The translations under genes and the position numbers were made by a program. Positions 35,798 to 43,990 of a stretch of DNA of 64,000 nucleotides are shown here, in pieces. The notes beneath the pieces were generated by a model that saw only the letters and a list, made by a program, of their open reading frames with translations, searched no databases and was not told where the DNA came from. Origin of the DNA: Psychrobacter glacincola (GTDB lineage: Bacteria > Pseudomonadota > Gammaproteobacteria > Pseudomonadales > Moraxellaceae). Each line of letters starts with the position of its first letter. The stretch's first letter is position 1. The DNA lies in contig LIQB01000001.1 of assembly GCA_001411745.2 (NCBI GenBank), positions 62,001 to 126,000 of the forward strand, written 5' to 3'.

Positions 35798-36727
35798 TTA
35801 GTGTGCAGATGACACTGTGTCGTCCTTTCCACGAATTTTACTGATAACTGTGAAGATAGCCACAACCGCAGCGCCAATGATAAAACCAATGACGCCATTT
35901 AATATCGTTGTCGTTAAGCTTTCAAAGATACCCGTTAAATCAGCGATATCCTCTACTCCATGATGTAAGAAGCCGATACCATGCACTAAGATACCACCGC
36001 CTACTAAAAACATCGCCAACGTGCCAGCGATAGATAGAAACTTCATCAGTTTTGGTGCCGCTGCAAACATTAACTTGCCCAGTTTCTGCTTGAACGCCCC
36101 TTCTTGTTCCATTAAATGCAGACCTGCATCGTCTATTTTCACGATACCAGCGACCAAGCCATAAATACCAATCGTAATACCGATGGCTAAAATAGACAGC
36201 ACCAAGCTTCGTTCTAATAAAGTGGCGCTTGCCGTTGATCCCAAGGCAATCACGATAATCTCAGCTGACAGAATAAAATCCGTACGTACTGCACCTTTGA
36301 TCTTTTCCTTTTCAAAAGCGACCAAATCTATAGTCTCATCAGCATTGGCTTGCCGACGAGCATTTTGCTCCTCATCATGCGGCAAAGCATGCGGCCAAAA
36401 TCGATGAATGACTTTTTCAGCGCCTTCATAAACCAAAAACAAACCACCACACATTAGTAAAAAAGTGACCAGCGGTGGATAAACAGCACTAATCAAGAGT
36501 GCCGCTGGTACTAGAATAAGTTTATTAATAAATGAGCCTTTGGCGACCGCCCAGACCACTGGTAGCTCACGATTGGCTTTGACACCCGTGACCTGTTCTG
36601 CGTTGAGCGCCAAATCATCGCCCAATACACCAGCGGTTTTTTTAGCAGCGACTTTGGTCATGACGGAAACATCATCCAATATCACACTGATATCATCAAG
36701 TAGGGTTAATAAACTGGCACCTGCCAT
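35798..36727 (-). CDS. DUF808 family membrane protein (YedI-like)
   Basis: A 309-residue integral membrane protein of the DUF808 family. The start MAGASLLTLLDDISVILDDV is diagnostic, followed by AAKKTAGVLGDDLALN and several hydrophobic helices (about 75-100, 150-175, 185-205, 225-250, 270-295). No biochemical role is established. The segment ARRQANADETIDLVAFEKEKIKGA forms a soluble loop near 125-150. It stands alone, convergent with rne and divergent from dsbC. The call is by family pattern, with no functional inference. Confidence 0.88.
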   Translation of the reverse strand: MAGASLLTLLDDISVILDDVSVMTKVAAKKTAGVLGDDLALNAEQVTGVKANRELPVVWAVAKGSFINKLILVPAALLISAVYPPLVTFLLMCGGLFLVYEGAEKVIHRFWPHALPHDEEQNARRQANADETIDLVAFEKEKIKGAVRTDFILSAEIIVIALGSTASATLLERSLVLSILAIGITIGIYGLVAGIVKIDDAGLHLMEQEGAFKQKLGKLMFAAAPKLMKFLSIAGTLAMFLVGGGILVHGIGFLHHGVEDIADLTGIFESLTTTILNGVIGFIIGAAVVAIFTVISKIRGKDDTVSSAH

Positions 36728-37119
36728 GTGTGCTCCTTAGCAAAAATTTATTGAAATAAAGGGTTAAAAATAACTGATACCAATAGTTTTATATGAATTT
36801 TTATAAAAACACTGTTATTAGCCGTAGACTACAAGGGCAAGCGTCGATATTAAATAGTACAAATGTATCTTATTTTTTTGAATTGACGTTTATGCCTACT
36901 AATATTATTGCTACCCTCACCTCCCTATATCACCTCATAGCCTGTGGCTGTTATTTGCCACAAATATGTTAATATAGGCGACATGATTAATTACCTTTTA
37001 TAATTATTAAATTGTAAAAAAACCTTTTAATTTTAAACCTTTAAGACAATATCGATACGTATTGCTTTATATGGAAATTTAGTATCATTTTTCTTAAAAC
37101 GACTTCACGATTAGGCACG
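36728..37119. other. Divergent gene-free stretch before dsbC
   Basis: It is AT-rich, with no ORF of coding character and no hairpin of note. It should hold the promoters of the DUF808 gene and dsbC. Confidence 0.4.
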
Positions 37120-37995
37120 ATGCCTACAGGACACCTAAATATGTCATCCCCGATTGCAAAAAACACCTTTGCTCATAACCGTTTTTCTCGAAGTAATTTA
37201 TCTCGTTTTATGATGAGTGCACTGCTTGTTGTGATTGCTGCGGGCTGCTCAAACAATGCAGCAGATGCGACCAGCAACACCAGTATCGTCAATAATACCG
37301 ATGCTAAAACCAGTACAAGTAAGGCATCCGCTGATAGCGATGCTGCCGTGGTAAAGGCGTTGCAGGCGAATTTGAATACGTCCGGTATTGAAGAAAATAT
37401 CATTTCAGCCGTACCAACAGATATGGATGGTATTTATTGGGTCACAGCGGAAGGACTGCCTTCTTTCTTTACTGATAAATCTGGCAAACACATTATTCAA
37501 GGTCAGATTATTGCTGTTGGCGAGGCTCTGCCTGTCGATATCAGTGCGGCATTGGTTGCTAGTACCGCACAAGAAGCCCTAAAAGCCGTCGATAAAAAAG
37601 ATATGGTGATTTATCCAGCCATAGGCGAAACGAAGTCAGTGGTTTATGCCTTTACCGATGCAGACTGTGGTTATTGTCGTAAATTGCATGAAGAGATGGA
37701 TGATATCAATGCACGTGGTATCGAAGTACGTTATTTGGCATGGCCACGCAGTCAGGAATCGGTGCCAAAAATGGAAGCCATTTGGTGTAGTCAAGATCGT
37801 AAGGCGGCCATGAATCAAGGAAAAATGGGCGCTGATGTACAAGCGCCTAGCTGTGCCAGCCCTGTACAAGAACACATGGCACTGGGTGCAAAACTTGGTG
37901 TGCGTGGTACTCCCGCTATCTTTACAGAATCTGGTCAGCAAGTAGGTGGCTATCTACCTGCGGCGGAGTTGGCTCAAGCTGTCGGTGCTAGCTAA
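37120..37995 (+). CDS. dsbC: DsbC-type thiol:disulfide interchange protein, predicted lipoprotein
   Basis: A periplasmic disulfide isomerase of the DsbC/DsbG group. It has an N-terminal dimerisation region (about 90-160, SGIEENIISAVPTDMDGIYWV) and a thioredoxin fold with active site CGYC (about residues 183-186, FTDADCGYCRKLHEEM) and the cis-Pro loop GVRGTPAIF. Unlike E. coli DsbC, the signal sequence ends in a lipobox-like AAGC followed by an Asn/Thr/Ser-rich linker, so it may be membrane-anchored. Two ATGs are plausible, 37120 and 37141, and the second has AGGA nine bases upstream. hom lies 270 bp downstream, an order also seen in pseudomonads. Confidence 0.9.
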   Translation: MPTGHLNMSSPIAKNTFAHNRFSRSNLSRFMMSALLVVIAAGCSNNAADATSNTSIVNNTDAKTSTSKASADSDAAVVKALQANLNTSGIEENIISAVPTDMDGIYWVTAEGLPSFFTDKSGKHIIQGQIIAVGEALPVDISAALVASTAQEALKAVDKKDMVIYPAIGETKSVVYAFTDADCGYCRKLHEEMDDINARGIEVRYLAWPRSQESVPKMEAIWCSQDRKAAMNQGKMGADVQAPSCASPVQEHMALGAKLGVRGTPAIFTESGQQVGGYLPAAELAQAVGAS

Positions 37996-38170
37996 AATCT
38001 GTTATTGTTTCAGGCCTTTGTGATATCTATGACGATGGCGACATTGTGTAGACGTCACAACTGCTTGTCGGTATGATACGATAAAGCGCTATGAAAAATC
38101 AGCAGCATACTTTTTATTTGAGTATTTTTTATTCAACTGTAATGAAAAATCGATAAAGCTGCGACTGTCA

Positions 38171-38211
38171 AAATGCACGCAACTACTACAGCTAGTAGCG
38201 CATGTGCATTT
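38171..38211 (+). other. Two-stem hairpin in the hom leader
   Basis: Outer stem AAATGCAC (38171-38178) with GTGCATTT (38204-38211). Inner stem CTACTA (38083+100 = 38183-38188) with TAGTAG (38193-38198) and a 4-base loop. It has no T-run and ends 55 bp before the hom start codon, so it may be a leader structure rather than a terminator. Confidence 0.5.
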
Positions 38212-38265
38212 GACTCTATGACAGCGTTATCATTGGTTCATTATATTTAACCTCTTGAGGATACT

Positions 38266-39624
38266 GTGAGTAATTCCATCAAACTAGCGATACTTGGTCT
38301 GGGCACCGTCGGAACGGGCGTGATCAATCTAATCAATGACAACTTAAATGAGCTAAAACGCCGTAGCGGACGCGACATTATCATTACCGAAGTTGGTACG
38401 CGCCGTCATCGTGATGATATTGATCCCAATATTGTGCAAAACAGTGACTTGATGGCAACTGCTGCAAGCGACAATGTCGATATCGTCGTCGAGGTGATTG
38501 GCGGTACTACCCTTGCCAAAGACGTGATTATGCACGCCATTAAGAACGGCAAGCATGTGGTGACTGCAAATAAGGCGCTATTGGCAGAACATGGCAACGA
38601 AATCTTTGCCTTTGCTGAAGAGCATAACGTCCATGTCGCTTATGAAGCAGCAGTCGCAGGCGGTATCCCCATTATTAAAGTCATGCGCGAAGCGCTCGCT
38701 GCCAATAAAATCGATTGGCTAGCAGGTATCATCAACGGTACTGGCAACTTTATCATGACCGAAATGCGTGACAAAGGTCGCCCGTTTGCAGACGTGTTGA
38801 GCGAAGCACAAGAATTGGGTTATGCAGAAGCAGATCCGACTTTTGATGTCGAAGGTATTGATGCCGCTCATAAACTGGCTCTACTTGCCTCTATCGCGTT
38901 TGGCATTCCGCTGCAATTTGACAAGGTCTACTGTGAAGGTATCACTGGCATCACCTTACAAGACGTTAACTATGCGGAAGAGCTTGGCTACCGTATCAAG
39001 CATTTGGGCTTTGCCGTACGCCGTGATGGTCAAGGTAATGATGAGGCTTCTGGTATCGAACTACGCGTGCATCCAACGCTAATTCCGCAGGATGCGTTAC
39101 TCGCCAACGTCAATGGCGTAAAAAATGCGGTGTTGGTCAACTCTCATCCGCTTGGACAGACGCTATATTGTGGCGATGGTGCTGGTGCTGGTGCGACGGC
39201 TTCTGCGGTGATGGCCGATGTGATGGACTTGGTGCGTGTTCTAGGTAGCAAAGACAGTAGCGATGAAAGCAACAGTAATCAAAACAACCACGGTCACCAT
39301 GTGCCGCATTTAGCATTTATCCCTGAGCAGCTATCAGACACGCCCATATTGCGCGCTGAGCAGATGATTACCGGTTATTATCTGCGCGTACATGCTTATG
39401 ATAGCCCTGGTGTCTTGGCAGATATTACTCGCATTCTAAGCGATGCTGGTATTAATATCGATGCGATTTTACAAAAACCTGCGCACAAAGTTGGTCAAGT
39501 TCCAGTTATTATCTTGACGCTGCCCGTGGTCGAAAGTCAGATGAATCTAGCCATCGAAAAAATTGAAAAATTAGATACCATTACTGATAAAGTAGTACGC
39601 ATTCGCTTAGATGAGCTAGCATAA
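38266..39624 (+). CDS. hom: Homoserine dehydrogenase
   Basis: An NAD(P)H-dependent enzyme reducing aspartate semialdehyde to homoserine for Thr and Met synthesis. The 452 residues hold the Rossmann loop LGLGTVGTGV (about 9-18), ANKALLAEHG, the central substrate domain (GIINGTGNFIMTEM, then AELGYAEADPTFDVEGIDAAHKL-type residues) and a C-terminal ACT domain (about 370-445, SPGVLADITRILSDAGINIDAI) for allosteric control. A Ser/Asn/His-rich insert (about 327-345) separates the catalytic and ACT parts. It starts with GTG, supported by TGAGG five bases upstream. No thrC follows here. A thiolase gene comes next. Confidence 0.96.
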   Translation: MSNSIKLAILGLGTVGTGVINLINDNLNELKRRSGRDIIITEVGTRRHRDDIDPNIVQNSDLMATAASDNVDIVVEVIGGTTLAKDVIMHAIKNGKHVVTANKALLAEHGNEIFAFAEEHNVHVAYEAAVAGGIPIIKVMREALAANKIDWLAGIINGTGNFIMTEMRDKGRPFADVLSEAQELGYAEADPTFDVEGIDAAHKLALLASIAFGIPLQFDKVYCEGITGITLQDVNYAEELGYRIKHLGFAVRRDGQGNDEASGIELRVHPTLIPQDALLANVNGVKNAVLVNSHPLGQTLYCGDGAGAGATASAVMADVMDLVRVLGSKDSSDESNSNQNNHGHHVPHLAFIPEQLSDTPILRAEQMITGYYLRVHAYDSPGVLADITRILSDAGINIDAILQKPAHKVGQVPVIILTLPVVESQMNLAIEKIEKLDTITDKVVRIRLDELA

Positions 39625-39720
39625 AGCCTGCAGTTATTGAGCCTAAAAGATGCTATCTAGTCCGCGTTTGGTTTTAATTAAAACAAACTCATTTAAAATA
39701 CGTAAAAAGGAATAATAACG

Positions 39721-40902
39721 ATGTCAAATGATGCAATTGTAATTTTAAACGGCGCACGTACTCCAATGGGCGGCTTCCAAGGCGCACTAAAAGATATGAG
39801 CGCAACGGAACTTGGTGGTGCTGCCATTAAAGCCGCTGTCGAACGCTCAGGTGTGGCGGTCGATAGTATTGATGAAGTCATTATGGGCTGTATCTTGACC
39901 GCAGGCTTGGGTCAAGGCCCTGCGCGTCAAGCGATGCGTAATGCAGGTTTATCTGATGCAACTGGTGCTGTCACTATTAACAAGCTTTGTGGTTCAGGAC
40001 TAAAAGCAGTCATGCAAGCACATGACGGCATCAAAGCAGGTAGTTTCAATGTAGCAGTCGCTGGTGGCATGGAATCAATGACCAATGCGCCATACATTAT
40101 GCCAGGGTCACGTGGCGGCTACCGTATGGGACATAAAGAAGTCAAAGATCATATGTTCCTAGACGGTTTAGAAGATGCTGAAACTGGCAAATTGATGGGT
40201 ATGTTCGCACAGGAAATGGCCGATGAAAAAGGCTATACCCGTGAGCAAATGGATGCGTTTGCTATCGAATCGCTGAATCGTGCGCTCACTGCTATCAAAG
40301 ACGACCACTTCAAAGATGAAATCACGCCAGTGACTTTTAAAACCCGTAAAGGCGAGCAAACCATCGATACCGATGAGCAACCAGCGCTTGCTAATGCCGA
40401 GCGTATCCCTACTCTACGTCCAGCCTTCGCTAAAGACGGCACCATCACGGCAGCAAACGCCAGCTCAATCTCAGACGGTGCGGCAGCGGTTGTGGTCATG
40501 AAAGAATCGCAAGCAAAAGCTGAAGGCCTTGATTATCAAGCGCGTATCGTTGCAACCGCATCAAACTCTCGTCACCCAAGCGAATTTACCATTGCTCCGA
40601 TTGGTGCAATTGAAAAAGTATTGGCTAGTGCTGATTGGTCAGTCGCTGATGTTGACCTATGGGAAATCAACGAAGCGTTTGCAATGGTAACCATGGCGGC
40701 GATGGACGAGCTAAAAATCGACCATGCTAAAGTAAACGTCGAAGGCGGCGCTTGTGCACTCGGTCATCCAGTAGGCTGTTCAGGTGCTCGTATCTTGATC
40801 ACGCTTATCAACTCTCTCAAGCGTACTGGCGGCAAAAAAGGCGTTGCGACACTTTGTATTGGTGGCGGTGAAGCCGTGGCTGTTGCTATTGAACTTGCTT
40901 GA
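39721..40902 (+). CDS. Acetyl-CoA C-acetyltransferase (thiolase)
   Basis: A biosynthetic-type thiolase of 393 residues that condenses or cleaves acyl-CoA (acetoacetyl-CoA to 2 acetyl-CoA). The nucleophile cysteine is Cys90 in NKLCGSGLKA. NEAFA lies near 318-322, and the C-terminal GGACALGHPVGCSGARI supplies the catalytic His and second Cys. The length and the single-domain pair fit AtoB/PhaA-type enzymes rather than FadA, but chain-length preference cannot be decided from sequence. AAAAAGGAATAATAACG precedes the ATG. It is 96 bp after hom with no terminator between them, and its own terminator is at 40987-41016. Confidence 0.93.
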   Translation: MSNDAIVILNGARTPMGGFQGALKDMSATELGGAAIKAAVERSGVAVDSIDEVIMGCILTAGLGQGPARQAMRNAGLSDATGAVTINKLCGSGLKAVMQAHDGIKAGSFNVAVAGGMESMTNAPYIMPGSRGGYRMGHKEVKDHMFLDGLEDAETGKLMGMFAQEMADEKGYTREQMDAFAIESLNRALTAIKDDHFKDEITPVTFKTRKGEQTIDTDEQPALANAERIPTLRPAFAKDGTITAANASSISDGAAAVVVMKESQAKAEGLDYQARIVATASNSRHPSEFTIAPIGAIEKVLASADWSVADVDLWEINEAFAMVTMAAMDELKIDHAKVNVEGGACALGHPVGCSGARILITLINSLKRTGGKKGVATLCIGGGEAVAVAIELA

Positions 40903-41330
40903 TACTCAAGCAGATTAATTAATCGATTGCTATATTAAATTAGCCTCTATCATTATCGTTTCTTATAAAATTTTCAAAATATCAGGAACCGCATCGCTAT
41001 TTGCTTTGCGGTTTTTCTGTGTCTATGACTCTTAAATAAGCTAGAAATATTGCTCTGTGTAAAGACACGTTAATCTTTGACCCCAGCTATGTTATGCCAC
41101 TTACAGCCTATTACACGCAATTACTTCAAGCGCACACTTTGCTACCTTGCTTATATATCTCATCGAAAATCATGATGTTAAGATTCTTACAAGTCGATGT
41201 AGAGGCTACTCACATGGCTTGCTACACCTTTTATTATAAAAATATTTTTACTAGAAATTTAACTTTTCCAAAACAACGATTGTTTTTAAAATAATTAATA
41301 ATGATTAACTCATAAAAAAGGAAGACAACA
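40903..41330. other. Gene-free stretch before the first DUF2382 gene
   Basis: It holds the thiolase terminator (40987-41016) and the promoter region of the DUF2382 gene, which has a good ribosome binding site (AAAGGAAG). A 66-codon open frame at 41094-41294 lacks coding character. Confidence 0.45.
40987..41016 (+). terminator. Rho-independent terminator of the thiolase gene
   Basis: The stem AACCGCA (40987-40993) with TGCGGTT (41007-41013) continues into TTT. Confidence 0.8.
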
Positions 41331-42179
41331 ATGAGCCAACTAATTCGTTTAAAAGATATCCAAGCTACTCATAAAGATTTAATCGGTGATGATTATTATG
41401 ACCCAACAGGTAAAACTGCTTATGGCGTCAATGAAGAAAAAATCGGTAAAATTGAAGGTGCATTGGTAGAAGACACCACTGGTCGCATTCGTTATTTGAT
41501 CGTTGATGCTGGTGGCTGGTTCAGCTCAAAAGAAGTATTAGTACCCGCTGGCTTGGCACGTATCGTTGGTGATGACGTATTCTTTGACAGCTTGACCAAG
41601 TCTCAAGTCGATGCCATGGAAGTATATGACCATGATTATCAGTATAGCTATAAAGACCAGTACCAAAAGGATCGTCAAGCATTTGTTGCTGATACTGTTC
41701 CAGTTGCAGAACGTATGGAGATTGCAGACCATGCCTATGACGCACCAAACACACTAGAGCTACTAGAAGAGCGCTTGACCGTCAATAAAGATCGTATCGT
41801 GGCAGGTTTGGTTAAAGTTGGTAAGCATATAGTGACCGAAGAGCGTAATGTCGATGTTGAGCTAGAAGAAGAGCATGCTAATATCCAGCGTACTAACGTA
41901 GATCGTCCAACAGATCGCCGTATCGGTGACATTGATGGTAATCAAACCATTGAGGTTGAACTAGAGGCTGAACGTGCCCGCGTTGGTAAAGACACTTACG
42001 TATCTGAAGAAGTGAACGTCGGTAAGACCACTGAACGTCATACTGAAACTATCGTTGAGACTATCCAACGTGAAGAATTGGATATCGATCGCGATGGCAA
42101 CGTAGTAGACCGCGAAGGCAACATAATCGACCGTGATGGTATTACTGCAGAAGACGTACGCCGCGCTCGTGGTATGTAA
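41331..42179 (+). CDS. PRC-barrel plus DUF2382 (YsnF/AvaK-type) stress protein
   Basis: A 282-residue soluble, acidic protein. Residues about 15-100 form a PRC-barrel-like domain (GKIEGALVEDTTGRIRYLIVD, then SSKEVLVPAGLARI). From about 143 there is a DUF2382 region (LELLEERLTVNKDRIVAGLVKVGKHIVTEE) with two related repeats, the second near 200-245 (VELEAERARVGKDTYVSEEVNVGKTTERHTETI). The C-terminus has a small repetitive acidic segment (DRDGNVVDREGNIIDRDG). Such proteins are linked to general stress in several bacteria, with no defined biochemistry. A second DUF2382 gene follows after 258 bp and a terminator. Confidence 0.88.
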   Translation: MSQLIRLKDIQATHKDLIGDDYYDPTGKTAYGVNEEKIGKIEGALVEDTTGRIRYLIVDAGGWFSSKEVLVPAGLARIVGDDVFFDSLTKSQVDAMEVYDHDYQYSYKDQYQKDRQAFVADTVPVAERMEIADHAYDAPNTLELLEERLTVNKDRIVAGLVKVGKHIVTEERNVDVELEEEHANIQRTNVDRPTDRRIGDIDGNQTIEVELEAERARVGKDTYVSEEVNVGKTTERHTETIVETIQREELDIDRDGNVVDREGNIIDRDGITAEDVRRARGM

Positions 42180-42280
42180 TCCGCTAAACTGTCATACTGT
42201 TTGGCTGTCATTAAAAAATAAGATCGCCGAGCAATACATGACCGTAATAAGCAGCTAAGTATTTTTACTTAGTGAATTAA

Positions 42281-42308
42281 GACCAGAGCATGCCTCTGGT
42301 CTTTTTTT
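42281..42308 (+). terminator. Rho-independent terminator of the first DUF2382 gene
   Basis: The stem GACCAGAG (42281-42288) with CTCTGGTC (42294-42301) is followed by seven Ts. Confidence 0.92.
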
Positions 42309-42437
42309 ATTCATTATACTCAAAAATACTTAGGAATTAAAAATACTTAATGACATCTGATAATGCTAACCTTGCAAAATCTGCAAAAATGACTTTTAAA
42401 TATTGTATAACGATTATTTCATAAAGATAAGGACATT

Positions 42438-43097
42438 ATGATGACTACCAATTACGACGACAGCATCCAGAACGATAGCTTTCTACAAGAGGGTTTACAT
42501 AACAAGCAAGTGGCACCAAACGCTATAACTGCCCCAATTGATACTCATAATGGCACAGTAGCTAATGACATAGAAAGTAATGATATAAGCAGTAATGACA
42601 TAGATAAGAGCAATCATAATGTTGGACACTTGGAGCTATTAGAAGAGCGTCCTGTCATCAACAAAGAGCGTTTAGATGTCGGTAAAGTAACGGTGACCAA
42701 GCACGCTCGTAATAAGACCATTGACGTGCCTATTGAGTTGGTAGAAGAATATATTACTATTCGCACTGAATACCACGATGCGAAAAGTCAGGACTTATTG
42801 TCAGGCAATTATGATGAAAAGGATATATTGCGCCATGTCGAGCCATCGTTAGATAGCAAGGCGGTCGTTACCGTAAATGGCAAACAGATCGAAATTGGTG
42901 ATGAACCGATTGAAATTGTCCTATCACGTCAAGTGGCTACTATTACTAAAGACACTTATGCTATCCAAGAAATCGATATCAATAAAACCACTCATACCCA
43001 TACAGATAATATCCAAGTAGTACTTAAGCATGAAGAATTAGATGTGAAAGAAGAGGGATTTTTGGCACATGAGTCTAGCGCCCCTCCTCATAAATAA
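42438..43097 (+). CDS. Second DUF2382 (YsnF/AvaK-type) protein without a PRC-barrel
   Basis: A 219-residue protein with a DUF2382 region from about residue 68 (LELLEERPVINKERLDVGKVTVTKH) and a second related block near 160-205 (IVLSRQVATITKDTYAIQEIDINKTTHTHTDNI). It resembles the C-terminal two thirds of its neighbour but lacks the PRC-barrel. In its place is a polar N-terminal region with three NDI-type five-residue repeats encoded by a 15-bp tandem array (42564-42608). The ATG pair at 42438 follows AAGGACATT. It has its own terminator and is probably induced with its neighbour. The function is unknown beyond the stress-protein family. Confidence 0.83.
   Translation: MMTTNYDDSIQNDSFLQEGLHNKQVAPNAITAPIDTHNGTVANDIESNDISSNDIDKSNHNVGHLELLEERPVINKERLDVGKVTVTKHARNKTIDVPIELVEEYITIRTEYHDAKSQDLLSGNYDEKDILRHVEPSLDSKAVVTVNGKQIEIGDEPIEIVLSRQVATITKDTYAIQEIDINKTTHTHTDNIQVVLKHEELDVKEEGFLAHESSAPPHK
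42564..42608 (+). repeat. 15-bp tandem repeat inside the second DUF2382 gene
   Basis: Three in-frame units (AATGACATAGAAAGT, AATGATATAAGCAGT, AATGACATAGATAAG) encode NDIES, NDISS and NDIDK. Confidence 0.8.
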
Positions 43098-43124
43098 TTT
43101 TGCTGACTCATTAAAACCAGACAT

Positions 43125-43153
43125 AAAAAAAGCAACGTTATCGTTGCTTTTTT
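43125..43153. terminator. Bidirectional terminator between the DUF2382 gene and the lipoprotein gene
   Basis: The stem AAAAAAGCAACG (43126-43137) pairs with CGTTGCTTTTTT (43142-43153). Confidence 0.9.
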
Positions 43154-43169
43154 CTTGATTGCTTACTTA

Positions 43170-43703
43170 TTATGAGGTTTTTTTACATTCATAAGTGCTG
43201 ACATTCGCCGCATCTGTACCTGCTGTACGCATCACACCCGTCTCACGCGCTTCGTGTGCTACACGCCACTGGGTAAAGCCCTGACTGCCATCAATAGCGG
43301 TTGCTACTTCAAACACTTCTGGATTACTGGCATCATTGGTTTTATTTAATGTCACCGTACCCGTATCAGTCGCGATGACTACTTGCTTGGCATCGTCTTT
43401 ATAAGTTGCATTAACTTTTAGCTCAGGTGAGCACAGATAAGCTATTTGACTGACGCCAATATTTACCGAAGCTACGGTATCATCCTGTACTTCACTGAGC
43501 GATGCATCCGCTGTATCGACAACCACCTCATTAGGCTCAGCAGGTTCAGCGGACATCGGCACCGTTTCTTCGCTATGAGCACCATCATCTATACCCGCTT
43601 CTGTGTCTGACTGTTGTTGACAAGCACTAAGCGTCAGAACGCCAGCAAGTAAGCCAGTCAGCGCCACAGAAGTACGCAATTTTTTTAATAATTCTATAGT
43701 CAT
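43170..43703 (-). CDS. Predicted lipoprotein with a possible MliC-like C-terminal domain
   Basis: A 177-residue protein beginning MTIELLKKLR with a hydrophobic stretch and lipobox LSAC, so a lipidated envelope protein. An acidic linker (about 35-80) leads to a C-terminal region (about 85-177) with the order IAYLC..., a short basic strand, VTLNKT, QWR and a final YECKK. This loosely resembles membrane-bound C-type lysozyme inhibitors (MliC), but the match is weak. The start was taken at 43703 because GGGGAAAG lies directly upstream. A frame from 43733 has no such site. It is convergent with the DUF2382 gene. Confidence 0.75.
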   Translation of the reverse strand: MTIELLKKLRTSVALTGLLAGVLTLSACQQQSDTEAGIDDGAHSEETVPMSAEPAEPNEVVVDTADASLSEVQDDTVASVNIGVSQIAYLCSPELKVNATYKDDAKQVVIATDTGTVTLNKTNDASNPEVFEVATAIDGSQGFTQWRVAHEARETGVMRTAGTDAANVSTYECKKTS

Positions 43704-43884
43704 AACACTTTCCCCAATGAATATGTTAAACACTATAACGTGTCCATAAATTCACGCCTATGTTGAATTTGTAAGTAATCAATACGAAATATAGCCAACA
43801 CGTTTGTGAAGAGTCAACTTTACTATCTACAAATAATATAGTCGATTCAAGATGATTTAGAGACAAAGAATATGAGCAAATACA

Positions 43885-43918
43885 GAAAAGCCCTTATCTA
43901 AAGTAGATAAGAGCTTTT
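43885..43918 (-). terminator. Terminator of secA
   Basis: The stem AAAAGCCCTTATCTA (43886-43900) pairs with TAGATAAGAGCTTTT (43904-43918), with one mismatch and loop AAG. A short T-run lies on the minus side, about 70 bp past the secA stop. Confidence 0.75.
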
Positions 43919-43990
43919 GAGACTAACGAATATTAAAGATATATAAGCAGCAATGCTTAGCTTTTTATTATCAATATTCGTTTATGAATG

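Noticed and set aside
41094..41294. 66-codon ORF before the first DUF2382 gene
   Set aside because: No ribosome binding site and no coding character. It lies in the promoter region.
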